NCBI GenBank assembly: GCA_903921605.1
Contig: CAIXQV010000965.1
Span: 1 to 27,116 of the forward strand
Direction: 5' to 3'
Length of the DNA stretch: 27,116 nt
Source: an uncultured Planctomycetaceae bacterium
GTDB taxonomy: Bacteria > Planctomycetota > Planctomycetia > Planctomycetales > Planctomycetaceae
The notes under the pieces were generated by a model, which worked only from the letters and a program-made list of their open reading frames with translations, was not told the DNA's origin and ran no database searches. Shown piece after piece: positions 16,967 through 24,241 of this stretch (the first letter of the stretch is position 1; each line of letters begins with the position of its first letter). The position numbers were made by a program, and so were the translations under genes.

Positions 16967-17974
16967 ATGTCCACTCAGCAGTTCACAATCACCTCAGAAA
17001 CTGCGGGTGCCGTTTTAGGCGCTTTAAGAAAGCATGTGGAGAATCTGCCCTGGTCTGCTGCTCGAAAACACATGGAGGGCCGCAGAATTTCAGTCAATGG
17101 AATTCTGTGCGTGGATGAGGGGCGGCGAGTTGTTGCGGGGGATGTGATTGAACTTCGCCACCAGCCTTTGCCTCCACCACCACGGGACGATGACGTTCGA
17201 ATTCTGCATCTGGATGAACATCTTGTGGTCGTGGACAAGCCCGCCGGAATGTTATCTCTGCGACATCCCGGCGACGTCAAGTGGCGACAGGAAAGAAAAG
17301 ATCTTCAGCCGTCGCTGGAGGAATGTTTGCATCGCCTGATTCCGCGTCGGCGCATCGCGAGTTCTTTGCAGAACAATCATGAGTTATTGGCGGTCCACAG
17401 AATCGATCGAGAAACCAGTGGCATTCTGGTCTTCGCACGCACGGAGAAAGCTCAGCAGGGGCTGATCGACCAATTTGCCACGCATACTGCAGTGCGAAAA
17501 TATCTGTGTGTGATCCCGGGAAAGCTGCCTGCTCAAACGATTGAGTCGTATCAGATTCGGGATCGTGGCGATGGTTTACGGGGCAGTTCAGATCGACCGG
17601 CCGACGGACAAAGAATGGTGACACACATTCGTTCTTTGCGTCAGTTGGGCGAGTATTCTGAACTGGAATGTCGTCTGGAAACTGGGCGAACAAATCAGAT
17701 CAGAATCCATCTGGCCGAAAAGAGTCATCCAATTTGCGGTGACGTCAAGTATCGAGGTCCTTTGGGGCAGCCGCCCGTTGCGGATTTGAGTCAGGCTCCG
17801 CGATTAGCCTTGCATGCGACGCAACTGGGTTTTATTCATCCGGTGACTCAGGAGGTTCATGATTATCAGTTACCCTGGCCGAAAGATATTCAGGGGTTGA
17901 TTCGTCGTCTTTCCACCTTGCGTCCGGAAGGTCCGGAGTCATCGAGAGTCAAAGGTCGGAAGGCCCCGCCATGA
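16967..17974 (+). CDS. RluA-family RNA pseudouridine synthase
   Basis: Isomerises uridine to pseudouridine in rRNA or tRNA. The 335-residue product has an N-terminal S4-like RNA-binding segment ('MEGRRISVNGILCVDEGRRVVAGDVIEL', read here in pieces as 'GRRISVNG' near 38-45 and 'VVAGDVIEL' near 55-63), then the catalytic domain with 'VVVDKPAGML' near 87-96. The motif 'AVHRIDRETSGILVFAR' contains the catalytic Asp147, and 'LECRLETGRTNQIRIHL' and 'CGDVKY' lie toward the C-terminus. The ATG at 16967 gives a normal N-terminus, although no clear ribosome-binding site precedes it; the frame continues open to 16820. Which uridine is modified cannot be told (RluA, RluC, RluD and TruC share these motifs). 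It converges with the arrestin-like gene with only 8 bp between stops. Confidence 0.93.
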   Translation: MSTQQFTITSETAGAVLGALRKHVENLPWSAARKHMEGRRISVNGILCVDEGRRVVAGDVIELRHQPLPPPPRDDDVRILHLDEHLVVVDKPAGMLSLRHPGDVKWRQERKDLQPSLEECLHRLIPRRRIASSLQNNHELLAVHRIDRETSGILVFARTEKAQQGLIDQFATHTAVRKYLCVIPGKLPAQTIESYQIRDRGDGLRGSSDRPADGQRMVTHIRSLRQLGEYSELECRLETGRTNQIRIHLAEKSHPICGDVKYRGPLGQPPVADLSQAPRLALHATQLGFIHPVTQEVHDYQLPWPKDIQGLIRRLSTLRPEGPESSRVKGRKAPP

Positions 17975-17982
17975 TGATGACG

Positions 17983-19515
17983 TTATTCCGAGACTGCTCC
18001 TCGAAGTCGGTTGTAGAGCGAATCCCAGCCCGTAATCGTAACGCTGGACTGCCATGTGTCTCCGCGACGAAATGATTCGAGTTCAGAATTCATCGATTCC
18101 GGAGCAACCACTTCAATCGGCCGCTGAGTTCCTGCAATCTGTCCGATAACTGTCTTCCCATTGGAAAATTCGGGAGCCGCATCCGCTATGCCGAACGACG
18201 TACTGATGCGATCAACAACGACCGTGATGTCGTAGACTTCACCAGCCGCCGCTTCGATAATGAGATTGCGTTGTGCACTATTTCGGCTGGCTGACTCGAG
18301 CAGGGAAAGCAGTTCTTCGATCGACTCCGGCGGTGTGTTCTCTGAAGACACCGACCGGTGTTCGTCAGGTGGAAGTGCCGGAGGACTCATGCCCTGCACT
18401 GCTGCAGTTTTCCGAGCCTCAACGCCGAGCGGCGAGATTGCGGGAACCGGGTCAAACGGCACAGATCCCGAAAAGGCTGTCCGGGACGAGTCGGAAGTTG
18501 GGTTCGGCAGTCGAGCCTGCTCGCCAAGAAACTCAATCGGGACTACCTGCAGGGCTTCTGTGTGCGTCCAGTCCGGGAAGCCCGGAATGTCGATGCAGAA
18601 GTTGATAGTCCATTTCAGGGAGTTGTCTGATAACTCAAAGCTGTACGCATTTGCCGCCGGGAATGTGATGGTGATCTTTTCATCAACGAGTGCTTCCAGA
18701 TCCAACAGGCCACCTTCGCGGAGAATGTGCTTTTCGGTCAGGACTTTATGCTTGTGAGTCGTCTTGTTGGTCCCGCTGCCGGATGTGGCAGATTCCTCGG
18801 CAATCAGTTCTGCATAAATGCTGTTGACGACAAAAGACTTTCGAGGAGTAAAGCGGATCCCGATAGTCCAATCTTCTGTTGGTGCGACCACGACATGGGG
18901 GACTGAAACTTCGACTTCACCAAGTCGGGACTTTAAGGCTTTCTTCTTGACCCAGATAAACCCCACCACGATCAGAATGATCGGCAACAGAAACAAGGCT
19001 GTCATCGCGACAGCGACGAGGAGAAGCGCCAAAACACTCCACAGGATGATCTTGCCGATGGGGCCGACGTTGGTCTCTGCGGTCTTGGCTGTCAGTGACA
19101 CAACCTTATTGCGTTCGCCCGTGAACAACTCCGGGCGAATGCCGGGACGCAGCTCATATTCTTCTTCGGCGTATGGATTCTTCGCCCACGGAACATCGAC
19201 ATCCACGCGAACGTAGTGATCAATGTAAATCAGATGGCCTCGGTAGGTTATTGGGTGGGTTGGCGAAGTTATGGCAAAGGGAAACTCAAGCTGTTCGCCG
19301 GCCTGCAGGATTCGTGGTTCCACCAGGATGATTTCATCCGGCAACCCGGAATCCGAGTTTCCTCGTCCATGCGTCTTCCAGCGATGAGTCAGTTTAACGC
19401 CGTTGCTTTTGGTTTGCTCATCAACAAGCAATCGCACAGTACCTCGCACGGTTTCACCGCCGTAGTAAATCCTGTCGCTGCGGTCGAACGTGATACTGAT
19501 CTGACACTTAGACAT
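17983..19515 (-). CDS. Membrane protein with two arrestin-like domains
   Basis: A 510-residue protein. Residues 1-125 read as an arrestin N-like beta sandwich: 'DRSDRIYYGGETVRGTVRL', 'LQAGEQLEFPFAI', 'YRGHLIYIDHYVRVDVDVPW'. A hydrophobic stretch at about 155-188 forms one or two membrane spans, followed by 'KKKALKSR'. Residues about 200-326 form a second arrestin-like sandwich ('ITITFPAANAYSFELSDNSL', 'WTINFCIDIPGFPDW'). A Pro/Ser linker (335-400) and a third domain (about 415-505) follow. Arrestin folds are protein-protein scaffolds in sorting and sporulation control (Spo0M, VPS26), but a membrane hairpin between two such domains is unusual. The ATG at 19515 lies inside the end of the upstream ATPase frame (8-nt overlap), so the two are translationally coupled. 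Function unknown; the fold assignment is by pattern. Confidence 0.85.
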   Translation of the reverse strand: MSKCQISITFDRSDRIYYGGETVRGTVRLLVDEQTKSNGVKLTHRWKTHGRGNSDSGLPDEIILVEPRILQAGEQLEFPFAITSPTHPITYRGHLIYIDHYVRVDVDVPWAKNPYAEEEYELRPGIRPELFTGERNKVVSLTAKTAETNVGPIGKIILWSVLALLLVAVAMTALFLLPIILIVVGFIWVKKKALKSRLGEVEVSVPHVVVAPTEDWTIGIRFTPRKSFVVNSIYAELIAEESATSGSGTNKTTHKHKVLTEKHILREGGLLDLEALVDEKITITFPAANAYSFELSDNSLKWTINFCIDIPGFPDWTHTEALQVVPIEFLGEQARLPNPTSDSSRTAFSGSVPFDPVPAISPLGVEARKTAAVQGMSPPALPPDEHRSVSSENTPPESIEELLSLLESASRNSAQRNLIIEAAAGEVYDITVVVDRISTSFGIADAAPEFSNGKTVIGQIAGTQRPIEVVAPESMNSELESFRRGDTWQSSVTITGWDSLYNRLRGAVSE

Positions 19516-20131
19516 CCTGAACGCTCCCGAGATTCTGGAACACATCGTAGAGATGGTGTTGCATACTACGCAGATCATTGCCGTACATCGCAAACAGCTT
19601 TTCGGCGGTCGCACTTGTCACGACCGGTATAGAATCCGAGTTGCGTCGGACACTTTTGATGCGATCGTTGAGGATCTTTTCGATGCGTTCCGGAGTGGTA
19701 TGTCGAGCGGCGTCCAGCGTCAAGACAGATCGCCCTGCCCACTTCAGGTGTTGTGTGAAATCGCGGTGTGTTCCGAGAACCAGTGTTCGTCGTGATCTGA
19801 AGAGCCGTAGTCGCTGCCACAGGGTGAGTCGCTGTGCTTCATCGATCAGAAGCGGTTCTCCGACAGCGGGGATTGCTATGGACTCGCCTTCGGGGATGTG
19901 GACGTAGGCCGCGTCAGGAAAATGCGTGGCTAATGAAAGCAGGTGAGTCGTTTTGCCATAACCTTTTTGCCCAATGATCTGCAGAGCTGGAGTATGACTT
20001 TGAGGCCGGAACCGCAGGTGTTCGAGGGCTGATCCCAATTCCACATTTGCAAGCTGAGTACGTTCTTCAGCATCAAATTCCCCGAATGGATTGCGACGCA
20101 GGTTCAGATGAATGAATGGAAGTGAAGCCAA
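19508..20131 (-). CDS. Small AAA/ExeA-like ATPase partner of arrestin-like protein
   Basis: A 207-residue P-loop ATPase. Walker A is 'GQKGYGKTT' (54-62), Walker B 'LLIDEAQ' (94-100, Asp97-Glu98), and a sensor-1-like 'VLGTHRDF' (118-125) follows. A C-terminal helical lid ('LFAMYGNDLRSMQHHLYDVF') resembles the small domain of AAA/ORC-type ATPases. The N-terminal 'IHLNLRRNPFGEFDAEERTQLA' style opening is one I associate with short planctomycete ATP-binding proteins. Start codon is TTG (complement of 20129-20131); no ATG gives this N-terminus. It lacks the extra domains of transposition ATPases (ExeA/IstB) and has no transposase nearby. Overlap of its stop with the arrestin-like start (ATGTCTAA) implies the two products are made together, perhaps as a complex at the membrane. 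Confidence 0.85.
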   Translation of the reverse strand: MASLPFIHLNLRRNPFGEFDAEERTQLANVELGSALEHLRFRPQSHTPALQIIGQKGYGKTTHLLSLATHFPDAAYVHIPEGESIAIPAVGEPLLIDEAQRLTLWQRLRLFRSRRTLVLGTHRDFTQHLKWAGRSVLTLDAARHTTPERIEKILNDRIKSVRRNSDSIPVVTSATAEKLFAMYGNDLRSMQHHLYDVFQNLGSVQDV

Positions 20132-20463
20132 TGACTTCGATCCGGAGAAAATTGATGACTGGAGTTCTGAGTCACAGGTTAACTCACGAGGTTATACCGA
20201 TTTACGATAGCGATGAATACGGTCGCGCGAATAGAGTCGACTGAGAGGGATCACTTGATGAAACCTCAGATTAATGAGAACCATCGCTGGTAAGCAATCC
20301 TGACGACTTGTTCATCTTTGGTGTCATTCCACATGAAATCTCAATCAGCTGCGACGCGCACCTCAGTTGTCGTTGAGCTGAAGAACTGTCAAGAATTCAA
20401 CGGAGATCAGATTGGTTTAAGCCTCCGCAAGTTCTACGATGCGGCCAACAGAGGATGATGAAC
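20132..20463. other. Divergent intergenic region upstream of ATPase pair and cation pump
   Basis: 332 bp with no gene that I can support. It must hold promoters for the minus-strand ATPase pair and for the cation pump. A weak plus-strand candidate is TTGGTT (20412-20417), 17 bases, TACGAT (20435-20440), which would start transcription just before the two leader hairpins. I see no clear minus-strand promoter. Confidence 0.35.
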
Positions 20464-20553
20464 GAAGAGCCGACCGGTTTGACCGGGATGCTCGTCTGCA
20501 CATAAGCCGATGTGACTGCGATCCGATCCGATTGCAGCCACATCGGCTTTTTT
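20464..20553 (+). promoter_or_regulatory. Structured 5' leader of the P-type ATPase: hairpin plus terminator-like hairpin
   Basis: Two hairpins in tandem, ending 28 bp before the pump start. The first (20464-20496) has outer stem GAGC/GCTC (20467-20470 and 20490-20493), an internal loop CGA/GAT able to form two tandem G.A pairs, and inner stem CCGG/CCGG around TTTGA. The second is the terminator-like hairpin at 20504-20553. A sensing hairpin followed by an intrinsic terminator before an ion pump is the layout of an attenuator or riboswitch. I could not match it to yybP-ykoY, M-box or NiCo riboswitches, so its ligand, if any, is unknown. Confidence 0.5.
20504..20553 (+). terminator. Terminator-like hairpin in the leader of the P-type ATPase gene
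   Basis: A 20-bp arm 20504-20523 pairs with 20530-20549 around loop CGATCC, with only one mismatch and one G-T pair (AAGCCGATGTG / CACATCGGCTT at the base), and runs into six T at 20548-20553. The nearest upstream plus-strand gene is more than 2 kb away (rluA-type, ended at 17974, with minus-strand genes between), so it does not terminate a known gene; attenuation of the pump gene is more likely. Confidence 0.8.
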
Positions 20554-20581
20554 GTTGGTCCCTGAACGGCCAGCATGGGGC

Positions 20582-23164
20582 ATGAAGATGATGAGAGAGA
20601 GTAACGCTGAAATGGTGAAGAATGAACTCATCCCCGATAGAGTGACCGGCCTGAAGGAGTCGGATGCCACACTTCAGCTTCAACGTTACGGTTACAATGA
20701 ACTTCCCTCCACGCAGGGCCGAAGTCTTCTGGCAACGGCGTGGGAAGTCGCCCGCGAGCCGATGTTTCTTATGCTTCTTGCGTGCGGCGCGATCTATCTG
20801 GTGGTCGGCGACGTGCAGGAAGCTCTGATGCTTCTTGGTTTTGTCTTCGTCGTCCTTGGGATTACGCTCTATCAGGAACGAAAGACCGAACGCGCGCTGG
20901 AAGCTTTGAAAGATCTTTCCAGTCCTCGAGCTCTGGTGATTCGTGATGGCGAACGAAAGCGAATCGCTGGCCGAGATGTCGTGCCGGATGATCTGATCGT
21001 GCTGGCCGAAGGAGATCGCGTTCCCGCAGATTCGGTGATCGTCTCTTGCAGCGGGCTTTCGACGGACGAATCTCTGCTGACCGGCGAATCTGTGCCCGTC
21101 CAGAAAATCGCATGGGACGGAATTCGCGAGATGGCTCGGCCGGGCGGCGAGGATCTGCCGTTCGTCTATTCCGGGACATTGATTGTGCAGGGCCAGGGGA
21201 TGGCTCAGGTACGTTCCACCGGCATGGATACCGAGATGGGAAAGATCGGAAAGGCGCTGCAGACGATCGAAACGACCGGTACAAAACTTCAGAACGAAGT
21301 GGGATTGCTGGTTCGACGCGTCGCAACACTGGGAGTCATCCTGTGCATCATTGTCGTCGTGCTATACGGAGTCACGCGGGGCAACTGGCTGCAGGGAATT
21401 CTGGCCGGCATCACATTGGCCATGGCGATGTTGCCCGAAGAGTTCCCAGTTGTCCTGACGATCTTCCTGGCGCTCGGCGCGTGGCGATTGTCAAAGATTA
21501 AGGTGCTCGCTCGACATGTTCCGGTCATCGAAACTCTGGGTTCTGCCACGGTGCTTTGTGTGGATAAGACGGGCACGTTGACTGTTAATCGGATGTCAAT
21601 TCAAAGGCTGGCCGTGAATGGATCAGTCTTCGAAGTGAATCCATCGACCGCGGCCGAGCTGCCCGAGAATGTTCATGAAATTGTCGAGTTCGGAATTCTT
21701 GCCAGTCAGCGAGATCCGTTTGATCCGATGGAGAAGGCGTTTCACGATCTTGGAAATTCTCGGTTGGCAAAGACTGAACATCTGCATGTGGACTGGACTC
21801 TGGAGCGAGGCTATCCATTGTCGCCGGGTCTGCTGGCGATGTCGCATGTCTGGAAGTCTCCGACCGGGAAGGATTACGTTCTGGCTGCAAAAGGCGCCCC
21901 CGAGGCCATCGCCGACTTGTGTCATCTGGATCCTGATCTCACCCGGAAAATTGGCGAAGACGTTGCGGCAATGGCATTGGATGGGCTGCGAGTACTGGGA
22001 GTCGCACGAGGTCGGTTTTCTAATCCGACGCTGCCCGGAGAACAACACGATTTCACGTTTGAATTTTTGGGGCTCGTGGGCCTTGCGGATCCGATTCGTC
22101 CGACCGTACCTGCGGCTGTGGCAGAATGCTATACGGCCGGGATCCGCGTAGTGATGATTACCGGCGACCATCCCGCCACAGCCAAAAGCATCGCGATGCA
22201 GGCGGGGATTAAGCCCGTGAATGAAATCATGACGGGCCCTGAACTTGAACAACTGGAAGATGCTCAGTTGCAGCAGCGTGTGCGAGCGATCAATGTGTTT
22301 GCTCGGATGGTTCCCGAACAGAAACTGCGACTGGTCAACGCCCTCAAGTCCGGCGGCGAGATCGTCGCGATGACCGGCGATGGCGTCAACGACGCCCCGG
22401 CACTCAAGGCCGCTCATATCGGTATCGCAATGGGCGGACGAGGCACGGATGTCGCGAGGGAGGCTGCTTCTCTTGTTCTGCTTGATGATGATTTCGCATC
22501 GATCGTTCATTCTGTCCGCATGGGACGAAGGATCTACGATCACCTGCAGAAGGCGATGACGTATATTGTGGCCGTGCATGTGCCAATCGCCGGGATGTCG
22601 ATTGTTCCCGTGCTGCTCGGCGGTCCGATTGCCTTGATGCCGGTCCACATTCTGTTTCTGGAACTGGTGATCGACCCAGCGTGCTCGGTTGTTTTCGAAG
22701 CGGAGCCAGAAGATGCCGGGGTGATGAATCGACCGCCGCGAGATCCCAAAGCAAAACTTTTTGGACGCCGATTGCTGGGTCTTGGTTTGCTTCAGGGATT
22801 GACTGGCTTCCTGATCGTGCTGGCTATTTACCTGTCAGCGTTGTGGGGTTGGCTGAAGGCTGACGACGCGATTGCCTTGAGCTTCACGACGCTGGTCTTT
22901 GCCAATCTGGGACTGATCTTTGCTAACCGCTCGTGGACTCGCACGATCTGGTCGACGATGAAGGTTCCCAACGTCGCTTTGTGGTGGGTCGTCGGAGGTA
23001 CCGTGTTGTTTCTGATCGCCACGCTCTACGTGCCGTTCCTGCGAAGACTTTTCCACTTCTCGACGCTGCACGTGAATGATCTGGCACTTTGCCTTGCCGG
23101 GGGATTTGTTAGCGTGATTTGGTTCGAGGGCTTGAAGGTGCTTCGGCGAACGTCGCGGAAATAA
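20582..23164 (+). CDS. P-type cation-transporting ATPase (P2/P3-like, PEEFP type)
   Basis: An 860-residue ion pump in the cytoplasmic membrane, driven by ATP through a phospho-aspartate. Seen: cation-ATPase N domain ('YGYNELPSTQGRS'), actuator 'LLTGESVPV', membrane helix 4 'AMLPEEFPVVLT', phosphorylation motif 'VDKTGTLT' with Asp328, hinge 'MITGDHPAT' and 'MTGDGVNDAPALK', and C-terminal helices with 'ILFLELVIDPACS'. The helix-4 PEEFP and helix-6 LELVIDP replace the PEGLP and NLVTD of Ca2+ pumps: the Glu and the Asp are kept but the helix-6 Asn is Glu. Ca2+, Mg2+ or Mn2+ are all possible. No N-terminal heavy-metal CxxC domain is present, so a Cu/Zn pump is unlikely. The start is ATG 20582 or ATG 20612; the longer TTG at 20552 lies in the terminator T run and is rejected. 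Confidence 0.95.
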   Translation: MKMMRESNAEMVKNELIPDRVTGLKESDATLQLQRYGYNELPSTQGRSLLATAWEVAREPMFLMLLACGAIYLVVGDVQEALMLLGFVFVVLGITLYQERKTERALEALKDLSSPRALVIRDGERKRIAGRDVVPDDLIVLAEGDRVPADSVIVSCSGLSTDESLLTGESVPVQKIAWDGIREMARPGGEDLPFVYSGTLIVQGQGMAQVRSTGMDTEMGKIGKALQTIETTGTKLQNEVGLLVRRVATLGVILCIIVVVLYGVTRGNWLQGILAGITLAMAMLPEEFPVVLTIFLALGAWRLSKIKVLARHVPVIETLGSATVLCVDKTGTLTVNRMSIQRLAVNGSVFEVNPSTAAELPENVHEIVEFGILASQRDPFDPMEKAFHDLGNSRLAKTEHLHVDWTLERGYPLSPGLLAMSHVWKSPTGKDYVLAAKGAPEAIADLCHLDPDLTRKIGEDVAAMALDGLRVLGVARGRFSNPTLPGEQHDFTFEFLGLVGLADPIRPTVPAAVAECYTAGIRVVMITGDHPATAKSIAMQAGIKPVNEIMTGPELEQLEDAQLQQRVRAINVFARMVPEQKLRLVNALKSGGEIVAMTGDGVNDAPALKAAHIGIAMGGRGTDVAREAASLVLLDDDFASIVHSVRMGRRIYDHLQKAMTYIVAVHVPIAGMSIVPVLLGGPIALMPVHILFLELVIDPACSVVFEAEPEDAGVMNRPPRDPKAKLFGRRLLGLGLLQGLTGFLIVLAIYLSALWGWLKADDAIALSFTTLVFANLGLIFANRSWTRTIWSTMKVPNVALWWVVGGTVLFLIATLYVPFLRRLFHFSTLHVNDLALCLAGGFVSVIWFEGLKVLRRTSRK

Positions 23165-23475
23165 ACCGGCGGCCGTGGGGTGCGGAGAAGCCGCGAGCGA
23201 TCAGATCATGCTGGCTCAGCACAGAGACCTATCAGGCGAACGGTCGCACACAGTGTGCCTTGACGGCCAGATGTGAGTCATCAGGCAAGGGACGATTTCG
23301 CCACTGATGCTGCTCGTTCACCGCATTGTCTGCACAATTGCGTCGCTTGTCTCAGACTGTGGGATGTGAGTGCCGCGGATTGATATTTGCTGCTCTTCAG
23401 AGTGGTCGCAGTTCATTGGAGGCATCCGACAATGGGGTGCCTCCTCTTCATTTTCTGCAATCCAGGGAGACAGCA
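23165..23475 (+). promoter_or_regulatory. Leader region of cytochrome b gene with a stable hairpin
   Basis: 311 bp between the pump and cytochrome genes. At 23418-23444 a 10-bp stem GGAGGCATCC/GGGTGCCTCC (one G-T pair) with a 7-nt loop is followed by TCTTCATTTT. It ends 31 bp before the ATG. The ribosome-binding site AGGGAGA is at 23464-23470. The arrangement resembles that before the pump, so it may be a second attenuator. I cannot identify a promoter. Confidence 0.45.
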
Positions 23476-24192
23476 ATGCCACGAGTCCTGATTTGGGATC
23501 TTCCGACACGAATCTTTCACTGGCTGCTGACAATCGGCTTCTTCGCCGCGGCAGCGATCTCACTTGCTGCGGATGACGACAGTTCGTTGTTCTCGGCACA
23601 CATGATTCTGGGGATCGTGCTGGGCGTCATGGTTATGCTGCGAATCGTGTGGGGCTTCGTCGGGACGCAACATGCTCGGTTCACTTCGTTTCTATTTAGT
23701 CCTTTATCGCTGATGAAGTATGCATTCGGTGCGGTGAAGGGTTCGGAACCTCGGTCCATCGGCCACAATGCGAGTTCAAGCTATGCCATTTTTGCGATGC
23801 TGGGGCTGCTTCTGGCGACAGCGGTCACGGGGTTGATGATTTCCAATGGCAATGAAGCGGGCGAAGAGCTGCACGAGATTGCTTCCTACTCTCTGATGGC
23901 TGTTGTCGCCGTCCATATCGTCGGTGTCGTGTGGTATTCGCTTCGGCACAAAGAGAACATTACTTTGAGCATGCTAACGGGCTGTAAGGAGGCATCCGCT
24001 GACGACGCTATTCCATCCAGCCGCCCGATCGTGGGAATTGTCTTCCTGTTGTTGATCAGCTTCCTGACAGTACGACTGTTCCAGAACTACGACAGGGCCT
24101 CCGGGACGACAACGTTTCCCGGGCTGGGAATCACGATTCCTCTCGGAGAATCTGAGGGCTCCGAAGGTGGAGGTGGCGATGACAATGATTGA
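23476..24192 (+). CDS. Cytochrome b561-like diheme membrane protein
   Basis: A 238-residue prokaryotic cytochrome b561 / Ni-Fe-hydrogenase-type cytochrome b. It carries electrons between quinol and a redox partner across the cytoplasmic membrane. The start 'VLIWDLPTRIFHWLL' is typical. Four histidines in family positions can bind two b hemes: His15 (helix 1), His42 (helix 2), His133 and His147 (helix 4, 'VVAVHIVGV'). A fifth hydrophobic helix at about 183-203 and an acidic Gly-rich tail ('EGSEGGGGDDND') extend beyond the core. The ATG at 23476 has a good ribosome-binding site; the frame is open upstream to 23326 but that part is non-coding leader. It is followed after 49 bp by the MgtC/DUF4010 gene. 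No cytochrome c, diheme partner or hydrogenase gene is in the window, so its electron donor and acceptor are unknown. Confidence 0.93.
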   Translation: MPRVLIWDLPTRIFHWLLTIGFFAAAAISLAADDDSSLFSAHMILGIVLGVMVMLRIVWGFVGTQHARFTSFLFSPLSLMKYAFGAVKGSEPRSIGHNASSSYAIFAMLGLLLATAVTGLMISNGNEAGEELHEIASYSLMAVVAVHIVGVVWYSLRHKENITLSMLTGCKEASADDAIPSSRPIVGIVFLLLISFLTVRLFQNYDRASGTTTFPGLGITIPLGESEGSEGGGGDDND

Positions 24193-24241
24193 AGGATCAA
24201 GTATTGAATAATGTCTGTTTGCCGATGAGCGAGAAATACTG

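Noticed and set aside
19508..20131. IstB/ExeA transposition ATPase of a mobile element
   Set aside because: No transposase, inverted repeats or target duplication nearby, and the gene is coupled to an arrestin-like membrane protein instead.
20400..20581. Known metal riboswitch (yybP-ykoY, M-box, NiCo) in the pump leader
   Set aside because: The conserved loop sequences of these classes could not be found; only the general hairpin-plus-terminator layout is supported.
21623..22648. 341-codon minus-strand open frame
   Set aside because: Lies wholly antisense to the P-type ATPase; composition (His/Arg/Gln-rich) is that of a mirror frame.
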